64,000 nt of DNA. Source: Chitinimonas arctica. GTDB taxonomy: Bacteria; Pseudomonadota; Gammaproteobacteria; Burkholderiales; Chitinimonadaceae. The notes beneath the pieces are model-generated. The model made no database searches, was not told the DNA's origin, and was given only the letters and a program-made list of their open reading frames with translations. The translations under genes were made by a program, and so were the position numbers. Positions within the stretch are counted from its first letter, which is position 1; every line of letters begins with the position of its first letter. The stretch is taken from assembly GCF_007431345.1 (NCBI RefSeq), contig NZ_CP041730.1, forward strand, positions 3,224,001 to 3,288,000, in the 5' to 3' direction. Positions 1-8,361 of this stretch are shown in pieces.

Positions 1-464
1 GGATAGCCGACCTTGCGGCCGATCTTCAGCATCTCTTCCGGATCATCCGGCAGCGCGCCGTCCGAGCCCGGCACGCAGGGGACGCCGGACGCCTTCATGG
101 CATCCTTGGCGCTGACCTTGTCGCCCATCAGCCGGATCGATTCGGGCCGGGGGCCGATAAAGACAAAGCCGCTCTGCTCGACCCGTTCGGCGAAATCGGC
201 GTTCTCGCTGAGGAAGCCATAACCGGGGTGGATGGCCTGGGCGTCGGTGACCTCGGCGGCGGCGATGATCGCCGGAATATTCAGGTAGGACAGCGGGCTG
301 GGCGCCGGTCCGATGCAGACCGACTCATCGGCCAGTTTCACATACTTGGCCTCGCGGTCGACTTCAGAGTGGACCACGACAGTCTTGATGCCCATTTCGC
401 GGCAGGCGCGTTGAATGCGCAACGCGATTTCGCCGCGATTGGCGATCAGAATTTTTTCAAACAT
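1..464 (-). CDS. accC: Acetyl-CoA carboxylase, biotin carboxylase subunit (partial)
   Basis: The first 154 codons of AccC are present; the rest lies beyond the left edge. The protein carboxylates biotin on AccB using ATP and bicarbonate, the first half-reaction of malonyl-CoA synthesis for fatty acids, in the cytosol. The product begins MFEKILIANRGEIALR, the hallmark N-terminus of biotin carboxylases, and later shows HPGYGFLSEN and GVPCVPGSDG, both typical of the family. The ATG is at 464-462. accB lies 84 bp upstream on the same strand, giving the usual accB-accC order. Identification is secure; only the C-terminal part is unseen. Confidence 0.95.
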   Translation of the reverse strand, partial: MFEKILIANRGEIALRIQRACREMGIKTVVVHSEVDREAKYVKLADESVCIGPAPSPLSYLNIPAIIAAAEVTDAQAIHPGYGFLSENADFAERVEQSGFVFIGPRPESIRLMGDKVSAKDAMKASGVPCVPGSDGALPDDPEEMLKIGRKVGY

Positions 465-548
465 GGATCAACTCCGTGAGGGGTGAGGGAGACGGCGGGC
501 AGGCGCGCATGGCGCGCCGGAATGGGCCCGCTGGACACCTCACAGAAT

Positions 549-1019
549 TCAGCCGATCACGAACAAGGGTTCGCCATATTCCACCGGCGAGCCATTTTCG
601 ACCAGGATGGCTTTCACTACGCCAGACGTCTCGGCTTCGATCTCGTTCAGCAGCTTCATGGCCTCGATAATGCAAAGGGTATCGCCCACGTTGACCTGCT
701 GGCCCACTTCCACGAAGTTCTTTGCGCCAGGGCTGGCGGCGCGATAGAAGGTGCCGACCATGGGCGACTTCAGAACGGTGCCTTCGGGCAGGCCGTTGCC
801 GGCCGGCGCGGCTTCGGCGGCGCCCGCAACCGAAGCGGGGGCCGCGGCAGGCGCCGCGCCCATGCTGTAATGCTGCATGGGAGGCTGCGCATACATGATC
901 GGTGCATTTTGCGACACGCGGGTAATGCGTACCCGTTCTTCCCCTTCCGTCACCTCGATCTCGGCAATGCCGGATTCCTCTACGAGGTCGATCAGCTTTT
1001 TGAGCTTACGTAGATCCAT
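549..1019 (-). CDS. accB: Biotin carboxyl carrier protein of acetyl-CoA carboxylase
   Basis: This 156-aa protein carries biotin between biotin carboxylase (AccC) and the carboxyltransferase. The N-terminus MDLRKLKKLIDLVEESGI is the AccB-specific helix. A Pro/Ala-rich linker follows at about residues 40-75, and the C-terminal lipoyl-type domain (80-156) contains the biotinylation motif EAMKLLNE with the acceptor lysine at 122. The length matches the family (about 150 aa). It is followed by accC on the same strand, presumably one operon. AAGGGAA stands just upstream of the ATG as a ribosome binding site. Confidence 0.97.
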   Translation of the reverse strand: MDLRKLKKLIDLVEESGIAEIEVTEGEERVRITRVSQNAPIMYAQPPMQHYSMGAAPAAAPASVAGAAEAAPAGNGLPEGTVLKSPMVGTFYRAASPGAKNFVEVGQQVNVGDTLCIIEAMKLLNEIEAETSGVVKAILVENGSPVEYGEPLFVIG

Positions 1020-1070
1020 GCCCGTTCCCTTTTTAGGTTTTAGTCTTTGTTGATTGCCGGCCGCCGTGCT

Positions 1071-1559
1071 TCAGGCCGGGGTCTGGCGATTCAGAAAGTC
1101 AATGGCGTGGTCGAGCGCATAGCCGTAACCGGCGGCGCCTAGACCACAGATAACACCCTGCGCGAGGTCCGAAAAAAAGGAGTGGTGCCGAAATGGCTCG
1201 CGCGCATGGACGTTGGAGAGATGGACTTCGATAAATGGCAGTTTGACCGCCGCCAACGCATCGCGCAGCGCAACGCTGGTGTGGGTGAAGGCGGCGGGAT
1301 TGATGATCACGAAGCCGGTGCCATCGTCGAAAGCCGCGTGAACGCGTTCGATCAAGGCAGCTTCGCTATTGCTCTGAAAGCTATGGCAGCGCAGCCCAGC
1401 CGCACCCGCTCGCTGGGCGAGGCGGGTGTCGATGCTGGCAAGGGTGTCCGCGCCGTAGTATTGTGGCTCGCGGCGACCCAGCATATTCAGATTGGGGCCG
1501 TGCAGTACCAGAATATCTTGGTGCTGTCCAGCCAAATTGTGCGGTGTCGGCTGTGTCAT
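1071..1559 (-). CDS. aroQ: Type II 3-dehydroquinate dehydratase
   Basis: This protein dehydrates 3-dehydroquinate to 3-dehydroshikimate in the shikimate pathway. Family motifs are clear: LVLHGPNLNMLGRREPQYYG with the catalytic Tyr region, the NPAAFTHTSVALRDA block with the catalytic His, and EVHLSNVHAREPFRHHS. I chose the ATG at 1559 (MTQPTPHN), giving 162 aa. The frame is open to a TTG at 1619, which would add 20 residues with no counterpart in the family. Even from 1559 the protein has about a dozen residues more than the usual N-terminus. aroQ directly upstream of accB-accC is a common arrangement in beta- and gammaproteobacteria. Confidence 0.93.
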   Translation of the reverse strand: MTQPTPHNLAGQHQDILVLHGPNLNMLGRREPQYYGADTLASIDTRLAQRAGAAGLRCHSFQSNSEAALIERVHAAFDDGTGFVIINPAAFTHTSVALRDALAAVKLPFIEVHLSNVHAREPFRHHSFFSDLAQGVICGLGAAGYGYALDHAIDFLNRQTPA

Positions 1560-1748
1560 GGCGGCGAGTTTGCCGCAGATAGCAGCACGTTGTCTACCGA
1601 TCGGCGAAAGTTCGGTCAAGCGTCCGCTTGAATATTTCTATGGCATGTTGCGAAAATGCAAGCGAAACCGAGATTTTATCAGGGTTTCCCCTTAGCTTGC
1701 CGCCTGAATGGAATTCGCACAGTGAGCCAAAGGATGTGGCGAGCCGGC

Positions 1749-1757
1749 TGTTATAAT
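1749..1757 (+). promoter_or_regulatory. Extended -10 promoter element upstream of queA
   Basis: TGTTATAAT is a perfect extended -10 element (TGn-TATAAT) ending 34 bp before the queA ATG. No good -35 hexamer stands 17 bp upstream (AAAGGA), which extended -10 promoters can do without. Predicted transcription would start near 1764. Confidence 0.5.
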
Positions 1758-1791
1758 GCCGCGCTTCCCCCGTCCAAGCCGTTTCTCTCGC

Positions 1792-2808
1792 ATGCAATTA
1801 TCCGATTTCGATTACGCCCTGCCCGAGCACCTGATCGCCCAGTTTCCGCCGGCCGTGCGCGGCGGGAGCCGATTGCTGCATCTGCCGGCCCAGGGCGGGA
1901 CGTTCGACCGTCACTTCGCCGATCTGCCGGATCTGCTGCGGGCCGGTGATCTGCTGGTCTTGAACGATACGCGCGTGATCAAGGCGCGCTTGCTGGGGCA
2001 AAAGGCGAGCGGCGGGCAGGTCGAAGCGCTGATCGAGCGGGTGAGCGATGAATTCGAAGCCCTGGCCCAGGTCCGGGCCAGCAAGTCGCCCAAGCCCGGT
2101 AGCGTGCTGATATTCGGCGGGCGTTGGCGGGCGCATATGCTGGCGCGCGAAGGGGAGTTCTTCCGCCTGCGTTTCGAAGCGCCGGTGTTGGATGTGCTGG
2201 AGGCGGCAGGCGCCTTACCCTTGCCACCTTATATCGAGCATCGTCCCGACGCTTCCGATGACGAGCGCTATCAGACGGTTTTTTCCCGCGAGCCGGGCGC
2301 GGTTGCCGCGCCCACCGCGGGCCTGCATTTTACCGAGGCGATGTTCGCGGCCTTGGCGGAACGCGGCATTGCCCATGCCAGGCTGACCTTGCACGTGGGT
2401 GCCGGTACTTTCCAGCCGGTGCGGGTCGATAACTTGGCTGAGCATCGCATGCACCACGAGCGCTACCAGATTCCGGCCGAGACCCTGGCCGCCATCCGGG
2501 CGACGCGCGAGCGCGGCGGCAGGGTGATTGCCGTGGGTACCACCAGCCTGCGCGCCATGGAGGCGGCCTGCCAGGACGGCGATTTCGCTGCGCCGGAGGG
2601 CGATACCGATATCTTTATCACGCCGGGCTATGCGTTTCGCGCGGTGGATGCCCTGCTGACCAATTTCCACCTGCCCAAGTCCACCCTGCTGATGCTGGTG
2701 TCGGCTTTTGCCGGCTACGAGCGGATTCAGGCGGCGTATCGCCATGCGGTCGAGCACGAGTATCGTTTCTTTAGTTATGGCGATGCGATGCTGCTGGAGC
2801 GGCGCTGA
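1792..2808 (+). CDS. queA: S-adenosylmethionine:tRNA ribosyltransferase-isomerase
   Basis: QueA transfers and isomerises the ribosyl moiety of SAM onto 7-aminomethyl-7-deazaguanine in tRNA to make epoxyqueuosine. The product starts MQLSDFDYALPEHLIAQFP, the typical QueA N-terminus, and contains PAARGGSRLL-like and LVLNDTRVIKARL blocks, GAVAAPTAGLHFT, and the C-terminal LLTNFHLPKSTLLMLVSAF. Translation can also be read from an ATG at 1756, but that lies inside the -10 element, so 1792 is preferred (338 aa, normal length). tgt, the enzyme acting before it in the same pathway, lies about 1 kb downstream. Confidence 0.96.
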   Translation: MQLSDFDYALPEHLIAQFPPAVRGGSRLLHLPAQGGTFDRHFADLPDLLRAGDLLVLNDTRVIKARLLGQKASGGQVEALIERVSDEFEALAQVRASKSPKPGSVLIFGGRWRAHMLAREGEFFRLRFEAPVLDVLEAAGALPLPPYIEHRPDASDDERYQTVFSREPGAVAAPTAGLHFTEAMFAALAERGIAHARLTLHVGAGTFQPVRVDNLAEHRMHHERYQIPAETLAAIRATRERGGRVIAVGTTSLRAMEAACQDGDFAAPEGDTDIFITPGYAFRAVDALLTNFHLPKSTLLMLVSAFAGYERIQAAYRHAVEHEYRFFSYGDAMLLERR

Positions 2809-2929
2809 TCAAGATCGCCATGTCGGCCGAGAAAGCCGGAAATACGGCATTTTTGGCGCGCATTTGTCGGAATGGCGCCAGGCGGCCTACTTATTCGCTA
2901 TGCCTGGCCGTAAAAAAACGTGAATCACC

Positions 2930-2938
2930 TGCCATAAT
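2930..2938 (+). promoter_or_regulatory. Extended -10 element abutting the phosphatase start codon
   Basis: TGCCATAAT matches an extended -10 (TGn-CATAAT). It ends only 6 bp before the ATG at 2945, so a transcript starting 6-8 bp downstream would be leaderless or nearly so. No Shine-Dalgarno sequence is visible between the two. Confidence 0.4.
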
Positions 2939-2944
2939 CCTTCC

Positions 2945-3748
2945 ATGTCCGCTGTAGCCAACCCGCCGCGCGTGGCTTTTCTGCCGCGCAATGAAAAGGG
3001 CCGCGATTTTGTCGTGGGGGATCTGCACGGCTGCCGGCGGGACCTGGAAGTCCTGCTGGTCGCGGCCGGCTTCAATCCGCCGGGCGGGGATCGCTTGTTC
3101 GCGACCGGCGACCTGGTGGATCGCGGGCCGGACGCCATGGGCTGCCTCAAGCTGCTGACGCAGCCCTGGTTCTACAGCGTATTGGGCAATCACGAACAGA
3201 TGCTGCTCAATGCCATGGGCGGCGACGACGCCGCCATCGCGCTGTCGGTGGCCAATGGCGGCGGCTGGGCGCTGGGCGGCATACTCAGCCACGACCCCGC
3301 GCTGCAGGCGGCCACCAAGGTGGTGGAGCGGCTGCCGCACGTGCTGGTGGTGGGGCCGGGCACGCCGGAGCGATTCAACCTGGTGCATGCGGCGCTGCTG
3401 CAATCGCCGGCGGATATGGCGCTCTACCGCGATGCCGATCTGGATGCCCGTCTGCTGCATGCCGACGAAAAAGCCTGCGAGCGCCTGATCTGGAGCCGGT
3501 CGCTGGCGGAGGCGGCCGCCATTGCCGCCGTGGCGCAGCGCGGCTCGACTTGGCGGGAAGGGCTGTCGCTGACCTATTGCGGCCATAATCCCGTCCCGTT
3601 TCCCATCATCTTCGAATCGCATTGCCATATCGATACCGGTGCGGGTTACGAGGGCAATGTGGACGTCAACCGGGTCGATAGCGGTGTGCCCATGCGGCTG
3701 ACCCTGGCCGAGCACCATGGCGGCGACCCGATCTTCTATACCCGATAG
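2945..3748 (+). CDS. Metallophosphoesterase, PP2A/PrpA-like serine/threonine protein phosphatase
   Basis: This 267-aa protein has the complete signature of PPP-family metallophosphatases: GDLHG (25-29), GDLVDRG (55-61) and GNHE (81-84), which bind the two-metal centre, followed by C-terminal His motifs such as CGHNP. This set is shared by bacterial PrpA/PphA protein phosphatases and by ApaH diadenosine tetraphosphatases. The spacing and the YSVLGNHEQMLLNAM segment fit the PrpA/PphA type better, but substrate cannot be decided from sequence. The gene sits alone between queA and tgt on the same strand with its own promoter-like element and no visible ribosome binding site. Confidence 0.85.
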   Translation: MSAVANPPRVAFLPRNEKGRDFVVGDLHGCRRDLEVLLVAAGFNPPGGDRLFATGDLVDRGPDAMGCLKLLTQPWFYSVLGNHEQMLLNAMGGDDAAIALSVANGGGWALGGILSHDPALQAATKVVERLPHVLVVGPGTPERFNLVHAALLQSPADMALYRDADLDARLLHADEKACERLIWSRSLAEAAAIAAVAQRGSTWREGLSLTYCGHNPVPFPIIFESHCHIDTGAGYEGNVDVNRVDSGVPMRLTLAEHHGGDPIFYTR

Positions 3749-3894
3749 AATACGGCGGGCCGAGTCGATTCGTCCGGCCGTGCTCGCCGATCTACTTATA
3801 TACCCGGCAGTTTCAATTATCGCGGACCTGGGTCCGTGAATATCCCGTAACCGCGCCTCGGACTGTGTTTCCGTTCGCGCAAGGAGTTCCAGCT

Positions 3895-5022
3895 ATGCCG
3901 GATAACGGCTTGAAATTCACCCTCAAGACCACCAGCCATGGTGCGCGGCGCGGTAGCGTCGAGCTGAACCACGGCACGGTGGAAACGCCGGTCTTTATGC
4001 CGGTGGGTACCTACGGCACCGTCAAGGCGATGGCGCCGAACGAATTGAATGAAATGGGTGCGCAGATCGTGCTGGGCAATACCTTCCATCTCTGGCTGCG
4101 GCCGGGTTTGGAGGTGGTGGCTAAGCATGAGGGGCTGCACCGCTTCATGGGCTGGGACAAGCCCATCCTGACCGACTCGGGCGGTTTCCAGGTATTTAGC
4201 CTGGGTGCATTGCGCAAGATCACCGAGGAGGGCGTGAAGTTCCAGTCGCCCGTCAATGGCGACAGGCTGTTCCTGACGCCGGAGGAGTCTATGCGCATCC
4301 AGACGGTGCTCAACTCCGACATCGTGATGATCTTCGACGAATGCACCCCGTATCCGGCCGACGAGCAGACTGCCGCCATCTCCATGCGGCTGTCGGCGCG
4401 CTGGGCGCGGCGTTCGCGCGACGAGTTCGACCGGCAGCAAAATCCCAACGCGCTGTTCGGCATCGTCCAGGGCGGCATGCATGAGCGCTTGCGCGAAGAG
4501 AGCCTGGCCGGATTGGAAGAGATCGGTTTTCATGGCTATGCCATCGGCGGATTGAGCGTGGGCGAACCCAAGGAGGAATTCACCCGCATCCTGGCCCATA
4601 CCGCCCCGCGCCTGCCGGTGGACAAGCCGCGCTATCTGATGGGCGTGGGTACGCCCGAAGACCTGGTGTACGGCGTGTCGCAGGGGATCGATATGTTCGA
4701 TTGCGTCATGCCCACCCGCAATGCCCGCAACGGCTGGCTGTTCACCCGCTGGGGCGATGCCAAGGTCAAGAATGCCCGCTACAAGGACGATGTACGGCCG
4801 CTGGACGAAAGTTGCGGCTGCTATGCCTGCAGTAATTTCAGCCGCGCCTATCTACATCATTTGTTCCGCACTGGTGAAATTCTGGGTGCTCGCCTCAATA
4901 CTATCCACAACCTCTTTTACTACCAGTGGTTGATGGCCGAGATGCGGACCGCTATTGAAGCGGACCAGTTCGACCAGTTCGTAGTGCGTTTCCATGCCGA
5001 GCGAGCTCGCGGTATTGCCTGA
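3895..5022 (+). CDS. tgt: Queuine/preQ1 tRNA-guanine transglycosylase
   Basis: Tgt exchanges guanine-34 of GUN-anticodon tRNAs for preQ1. The 375-aa product shows TDSGGFQVFSL with Asp94, the substrate-binding GIVQGG (189-194), GIDMFDCVMPTRNARNG (264-280) containing the catalytic aspartate region, and the zinc site Cys307-Cys309-Cys312 with His338. The ATG at 3895 is preceded by AAGGAG at a proper distance. An in-frame ATG 10 codons earlier has no such site. The gene is part of the conserved queA-tgt-yajC-secD-secF order of proteobacteria. Confidence 0.97.
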   Translation: MPDNGLKFTLKTTSHGARRGSVELNHGTVETPVFMPVGTYGTVKAMAPNELNEMGAQIVLGNTFHLWLRPGLEVVAKHEGLHRFMGWDKPILTDSGGFQVFSLGALRKITEEGVKFQSPVNGDRLFLTPEESMRIQTVLNSDIVMIFDECTPYPADEQTAAISMRLSARWARRSRDEFDRQQNPNALFGIVQGGMHERLREESLAGLEEIGFHGYAIGGLSVGEPKEEFTRILAHTAPRLPVDKPRYLMGVGTPEDLVYGVSQGIDMFDCVMPTRNARNGWLFTRWGDAKVKNARYKDDVRPLDESCGCYACSNFSRAYLHHLFRTGEILGARLNTIHNLFYYQWLMAEMRTAIEADQFDQFVVRFHAERARGIA

Positions 5023-5050
5023 GTAAGCAGCTGGGTCCCATAAGAATTCG

Positions 5051-5081
5051 CGCCGGCACGAAATAGCCGGCGGTAGATTTT
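5051..5081 (+). terminator. Weak intrinsic terminator-like hairpin after tgt
   Basis: CGCCGGC (5051-5057) and GCCGGCG (5066-5072) form a 7-bp perfect stem with an 8-nt loop, followed by GTAGATTTT. The T run is offset, so termination may be partial. Confidence 0.4.
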
Positions 5082-5141
5082 GCGGCCGGGCAGGGCTAGA
5101 ATGCGCGGCTCGTTTTTCCAATGCTTACCGGGATTTACCCC

Positions 5142-5468
5142 ATGCTGATTACCCCCGCTTACGCCGCAGGCCCCGCCCAGCCGGCAGGCTTCGATCTAAT
5201 GTCTTTCGCGCCGATGGTCGTGATCTTCGTGCTGTTCTATTTCCTGCTGATCCGTCCGCAGCAAAAGAAGCTGAAGGAACAACGCGCCATGATCGATGCC
5301 ATCGCCAAGGGCGATGAGGTGGTGACCACCGGCGGCATGCTGGCCCGCGTGGCCAAGGCCGGCGATGAGTACCTGACCCTGGAAGTGGCCAATGGCGTTG
5401 AATTGGTCGTTCAGCGCGGCGCGATTGCCGCCAAGCTGGAAAAAGGTACGCTGAAAGCGCAGCGATAA
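5142..5468 (+). CDS. yajC: Preprotein translocase accessory subunit YajC
   Basis: YajC is a single-pass inner membrane protein that associates with SecDF. From the ATG at 5142 the product is 108 aa, beginning MLITPAYAAG, followed by a transmembrane segment (about residues 20-40, PMVVIFVLFYFLLIRPQQKK) and the basic RPQQKKLKEQ motif that defines the family. An ATG seven codons earlier is possible, but 5142 gives the family's usual N-terminus. It is followed by secD and secF on the same strand. Confidence 0.95.
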   Translation: MLITPAYAAGPAQPAGFDLMSFAPMVVIFVLFYFLLIRPQQKKLKEQRAMIDAIAKGDEVVTTGGMLARVAKAGDEYLTLEVANGVELVVQRGAIAAKLEKGTLKAQR

Positions 5469-5476
5469 GATTTGTC

Positions 5477-5505
5477 ACGGGCGGCCAGTCGGTCGCCCGT
5501 TCTCT
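5477..5505 (+). other. Strong hairpin between yajC and secD
   Basis: ACGGGCGGCC and GGTCGCCCGT (5477-5486, 5491-5500) pair over 10 bp, including one G-T pair, around an AGTC loop. TCTCT follows rather than a clean T run. It could be a partial terminator or processing site that sets the yajC/secDF ratio. Confidence 0.4.
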
Positions 5506-5537
5506 ATCCGGCATCGTGCCGTACGGGTTCCCCTGCC

Positions 5538-7352
5538 ATGAATCGTTATCCTATCTGGAAGTATGCGCTTGTCCTGATCGCCCTGGCGGCAGGCTTGTTC
5601 TATACGCTGCCCAACTATTACGCGGACAGTCCGGCGGTGCAGGTTGCCGGTGCCCGTTCGTCCGTCAAGGTCGATCTGGACACCTTGCAGCAGGTCGAAA
5701 AGACCCTGGCTGCAGCGGGCATGCCCACCACCGGGGGCTTCCTCGAAGGCAACAGCCTGAAGGTGAAGTTCAAGGATGCGGAGACGCAGCTGCACGCGCG
5801 CGCCCTGATCCAGGAAAAACTGGGCGACAACTATGTGGTAGCGCTCAATATGGTGTCGACCACGCCGGCCTTCATGGCCAGCTTGGGCGCCAAGCCGATG
5901 AATCTGGGTCTGGACTTGCGCGGCGGTGTGCATTTCACCCTGCAGGTGGATATGAAGGCGGCTACCGACAAGGCGTTCGAGCGTCTGGCCGGCGATGTGC
6001 GGCGTGAGCTGAAGGACAAGAAGATCCGCGCCGGCACGGTCCGCCGGCTGGGCGAAAGCGTGGAAGTGCAGCTGCGCGATGAAGCGACCGCCAAGGAAGC
6101 CCGCAGCGCCATCGAGCGCAGCATGCCGCAGGTGCTGATCCGCCAGGACAGCGGCAACAAGCTCAGGCTGGACCTGAGCGACACCGAGCGGCAGCGCATC
6201 CAGACCGATGCAGTCAAACAGAATATCGCGACCCTGAACAAGCGGGTCAACGAGCTGGGTACGGCCGAGCCCATCATCCAGCAGCAAGGCGCCGACCGTA
6301 TCGTGGTGCAGTTGCCGGGCGTGCAGGACACCGCTCGCGCCAAGGATATCCTGGGCCGCCAGGCCACCCTGGAAGTCCGCATGGTGGAAGAAGACCCCGC
6401 CAAGCTGGCCGAAGCGGAAGCCGGCAACGTGCCTACCGGTTATGAGTTGATGGAAGAAGTGGATAGCCGCGGCAACCGGCCCATCCTGGTCCGTAACGAA
6501 GTGGAACTGACCGGCGATAACATCAACGGCGCACAGGTGGACTTCGACGAGCAGAACCAGCCGGCCGTGCTGATCTTCCTGGATTCGATGGGCGCGAATA
6601 TCTTCCGCCAATTGACCCACGACAATATCGGTAAGCGCATGGCCATGATCCTGGTGGAAAAGGGCAAGGGCATGGTGGTGACCGCGCCGGTCATCCGTGG
6701 CGAAATCGGTGGCGGCCGCGTGCAGATCACCGGCGCCATGACTTCGGCGGATGCCAACGATACGGCCCTGCTGCTGGGCGCCGGTTCGCTGGCGGCGCCG
6801 ATGACCTTTGTCGAGGAACGCACCATCGGTCCTAGCCTGGGCAAGGAGAATATCGAAAAGGGCTTCAAATCCACCCTGTACGGTTTTACCGCCATCGTCG
6901 TGTTCATGCTGGTCTACTACCGCATGTTCGGCTTTACCGCCGCCTTCGCGCTGGGCGCCAACCTGCTGTTCCTGATGGCCTTGCTCGGTTCGCTGCACGC
7001 TACGCTGACCCTGCCCGGCATTGCCGCCATTGCCCTGGCGCTGGGTATGGCAATCGACTCGAACGTGCTGATCAACGAGCGTATCCGCGAGGAAATCCGC
7101 AACGGCGCGCCGCCGCAGACCGCCATCAAGGCTGGCTATGAGCACGCCTGGGATACGATTCTCGACTCCAATATCACCACCTTTATCGCCGGTATCTCGC
7201 TGCTGATCTTCGGTTCGGGCGCGGTACGCGGCTTTGCCGTGGTGCATTGTCTCGGTATCGTGACCTCGATGTTCTCTTCCGTGGTGGTGTCGCGCGCCCT
7301 GGTCAACCTGATCTACGGCTATCGCCGCAAGGTCGGAAAACTCGCCGTTTAA
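5538..7352 (+). CDS. secD: Protein translocase subunit SecD
   Basis: SecD is an RND-family membrane protein that, with SecF, uses the proton gradient to pull secreted proteins through SecYEG. The 604-aa product starts MNRYPIWKYALVLIALAAG with the first transmembrane segment. A large periplasmic domain follows, including the signature LGLDLRGGVHFTL. Five C-terminal membrane segments include the conserved ALGMAIDSNVLINERIREE. I chose the ATG at 5538; an upstream non-ATG start at 5472 would add residues without family support. secF follows 14 bp after the stop. Confidence 0.97.
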   Translation: MNRYPIWKYALVLIALAAGLFYTLPNYYADSPAVQVAGARSSVKVDLDTLQQVEKTLAAAGMPTTGGFLEGNSLKVKFKDAETQLHARALIQEKLGDNYVVALNMVSTTPAFMASLGAKPMNLGLDLRGGVHFTLQVDMKAATDKAFERLAGDVRRELKDKKIRAGTVRRLGESVEVQLRDEATAKEARSAIERSMPQVLIRQDSGNKLRLDLSDTERQRIQTDAVKQNIATLNKRVNELGTAEPIIQQQGADRIVVQLPGVQDTARAKDILGRQATLEVRMVEEDPAKLAEAEAGNVPTGYELMEEVDSRGNRPILVRNEVELTGDNINGAQVDFDEQNQPAVLIFLDSMGANIFRQLTHDNIGKRMAMILVEKGKGMVVTAPVIRGEIGGGRVQITGAMTSADANDTALLLGAGSLAAPMTFVEERTIGPSLGKENIEKGFKSTLYGFTAIVVFMLVYYRMFGFTAAFALGANLLFLMALLGSLHATLTLPGIAAIALALGMAIDSNVLINERIREEIRNGAPPQTAIKAGYEHAWDTILDSNITTFIAGISLLIFGSGAVRGFAVVHCLGIVTSMFSSVVVSRALVNLIYGYRRKVGKLAV

Positions 7353-7366
7353 GCAGGAAGTACAAC

Positions 7367-8317
7367 ATGCTGGAAATGTTCCACTTCAAAAAAGACGTCC
7401 CGTTCATGAGTTACGGGAAGTTGACCACGATCTTCTCGCTCGTGACCTTTTTGCTGGCGGTGTTCTGCCTGTTCTGGCGGCCCCTCAACCTGAGCGTGGA
7501 ATTCACCGGCGGTACCGTGCTGGAAGTCCGCTACAGCCAGGCGGCCCAGCTCGAAAAGGTTCGCGAGGAAGTCGAAGCGCTGAATATCGGCGGCCTGCAC
7601 AAGGAAGTCCAGGTCCAGGCGCTCGATACCCCGCGCGATGTGATGATCCGTCTGCCCAGCGTCAAGGGCACCACCAGCGCGCAGGTGTCCGAGCAGGTGA
7701 TGACGGCCTTGAAAAAGCGCGATCCCCAGGTCGAGCGGCGCAAGGTCGAGTTCATCGGTCCGCAGGTGGGCGAGGAGCTGGTCAGCAATGGCCTGCTCGC
7801 CCTGGTCATGGTCTGCGTCGGCATCATCATCTACCTGGCCATCCGCTTCGAATGGCGTTTCGCGGTATCGGCCATCCTGGCCAACCTGCATGACGTGGTG
7901 ATCATCCTGGGCGTGTTCGCCTTCTTCCAGTGGGAGTTTTCGCTGACCGTGCTGGCCGCGTGCCTGGCGGTACTCGGTTACTCGGTCAATGAGTCGGTGG
8001 TGGTGTTCGACCGGATCCGCGAAAACTTCCGCAAGGCCAGCCTGCGCGGTAAGTCCGTGCCCGAAGTTATCGACAACGCCATCACCACCACCATGAGCCG
8101 TACCGTGATCACCCACGGCTGTACCGAAATGATGGTGCTGTCCATGCTGTTCATCGGCGGTCCAGCACTGCATGGTTTTGCCATGGCGTTGACCATCGGC
8201 ATCGTATTCGGCATCTACTCTTCCGTGCTGGTCGCATCTCCGCTGCTATTGCTATTCGGCGTGACGCGCGAGAACATGATCAAGACGGTCAAGTCCAAGG
8301 AAGAAGCCGTCGTCTGA
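7367..8317 (+). CDS. secF: Protein translocase subunit SecF
   Basis: SecF is the partner of SecD in the accessory Sec complex. The 316-aa product has the SecF signature FTGGTVLEVRY in the first periplasmic loop, then the GYSVNESVVVFDRIREN motif and the C-terminal TTTMSRTVITH segment of the fourth and fifth membrane helices. The ATG at 7367 has GCAGGAAG 7 bp upstream. The frame is open 40 codons further upstream, but that overlaps secD and is not needed. A strong terminator follows immediately, so the operon ends here. Confidence 0.97.
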   Translation: MLEMFHFKKDVPFMSYGKLTTIFSLVTFLLAVFCLFWRPLNLSVEFTGGTVLEVRYSQAAQLEKVREEVEALNIGGLHKEVQVQALDTPRDVMIRLPSVKGTTSAQVSEQVMTALKKRDPQVERRKVEFIGPQVGEELVSNGLLALVMVCVGIIIYLAIRFEWRFAVSAILANLHDVVIILGVFAFFQWEFSLTVLAACLAVLGYSVNESVVVFDRIRENFRKASLRGKSVPEVIDNAITTTMSRTVITHGCTEMMVLSMLFIGGPALHGFAMALTIGIVFGIYSSVLVASPLLLLFGVTRENMIKTVKSKEEAVV

Positions 8318-8322
8318 TTCAC

Positions 8323-8348
8323 CGGCCGGCCATAGTGCCGGCCGTTTT
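8323..8348 (+). terminator. Intrinsic terminator of the yajC-secD-secF operon
   Basis: CGGCCGGC (8323-8330), loop CATAGT, GCCGGCCG (8337-8344), then TTTT: a perfect 8-bp GC stem with a T run, 6 bp after the secF stop. Confidence 0.85.
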
Positions 8349-8361
8349 ACACTGGACTGTC

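Noticed and set aside
5475..7247. Long open frame of 590 codons antisense to secD
   Set aside because: It is an exact shadow of a well-conserved gene in GC-rich DNA; composition is His/Gln/Arg-rich nonsense and there is no ribosome binding site. The same holds for large antisense frames over coxA (11809-13539), ctaA-ctaB (16944-18599), tssM (35568-37400) and vgrG (48880-50592).
8335..8361. GTG 8335 as the DedA start
   Set aside because: It lies within the loop and stem of the secF terminator; GTG 8362 avoids this and still gives a full-length protein.
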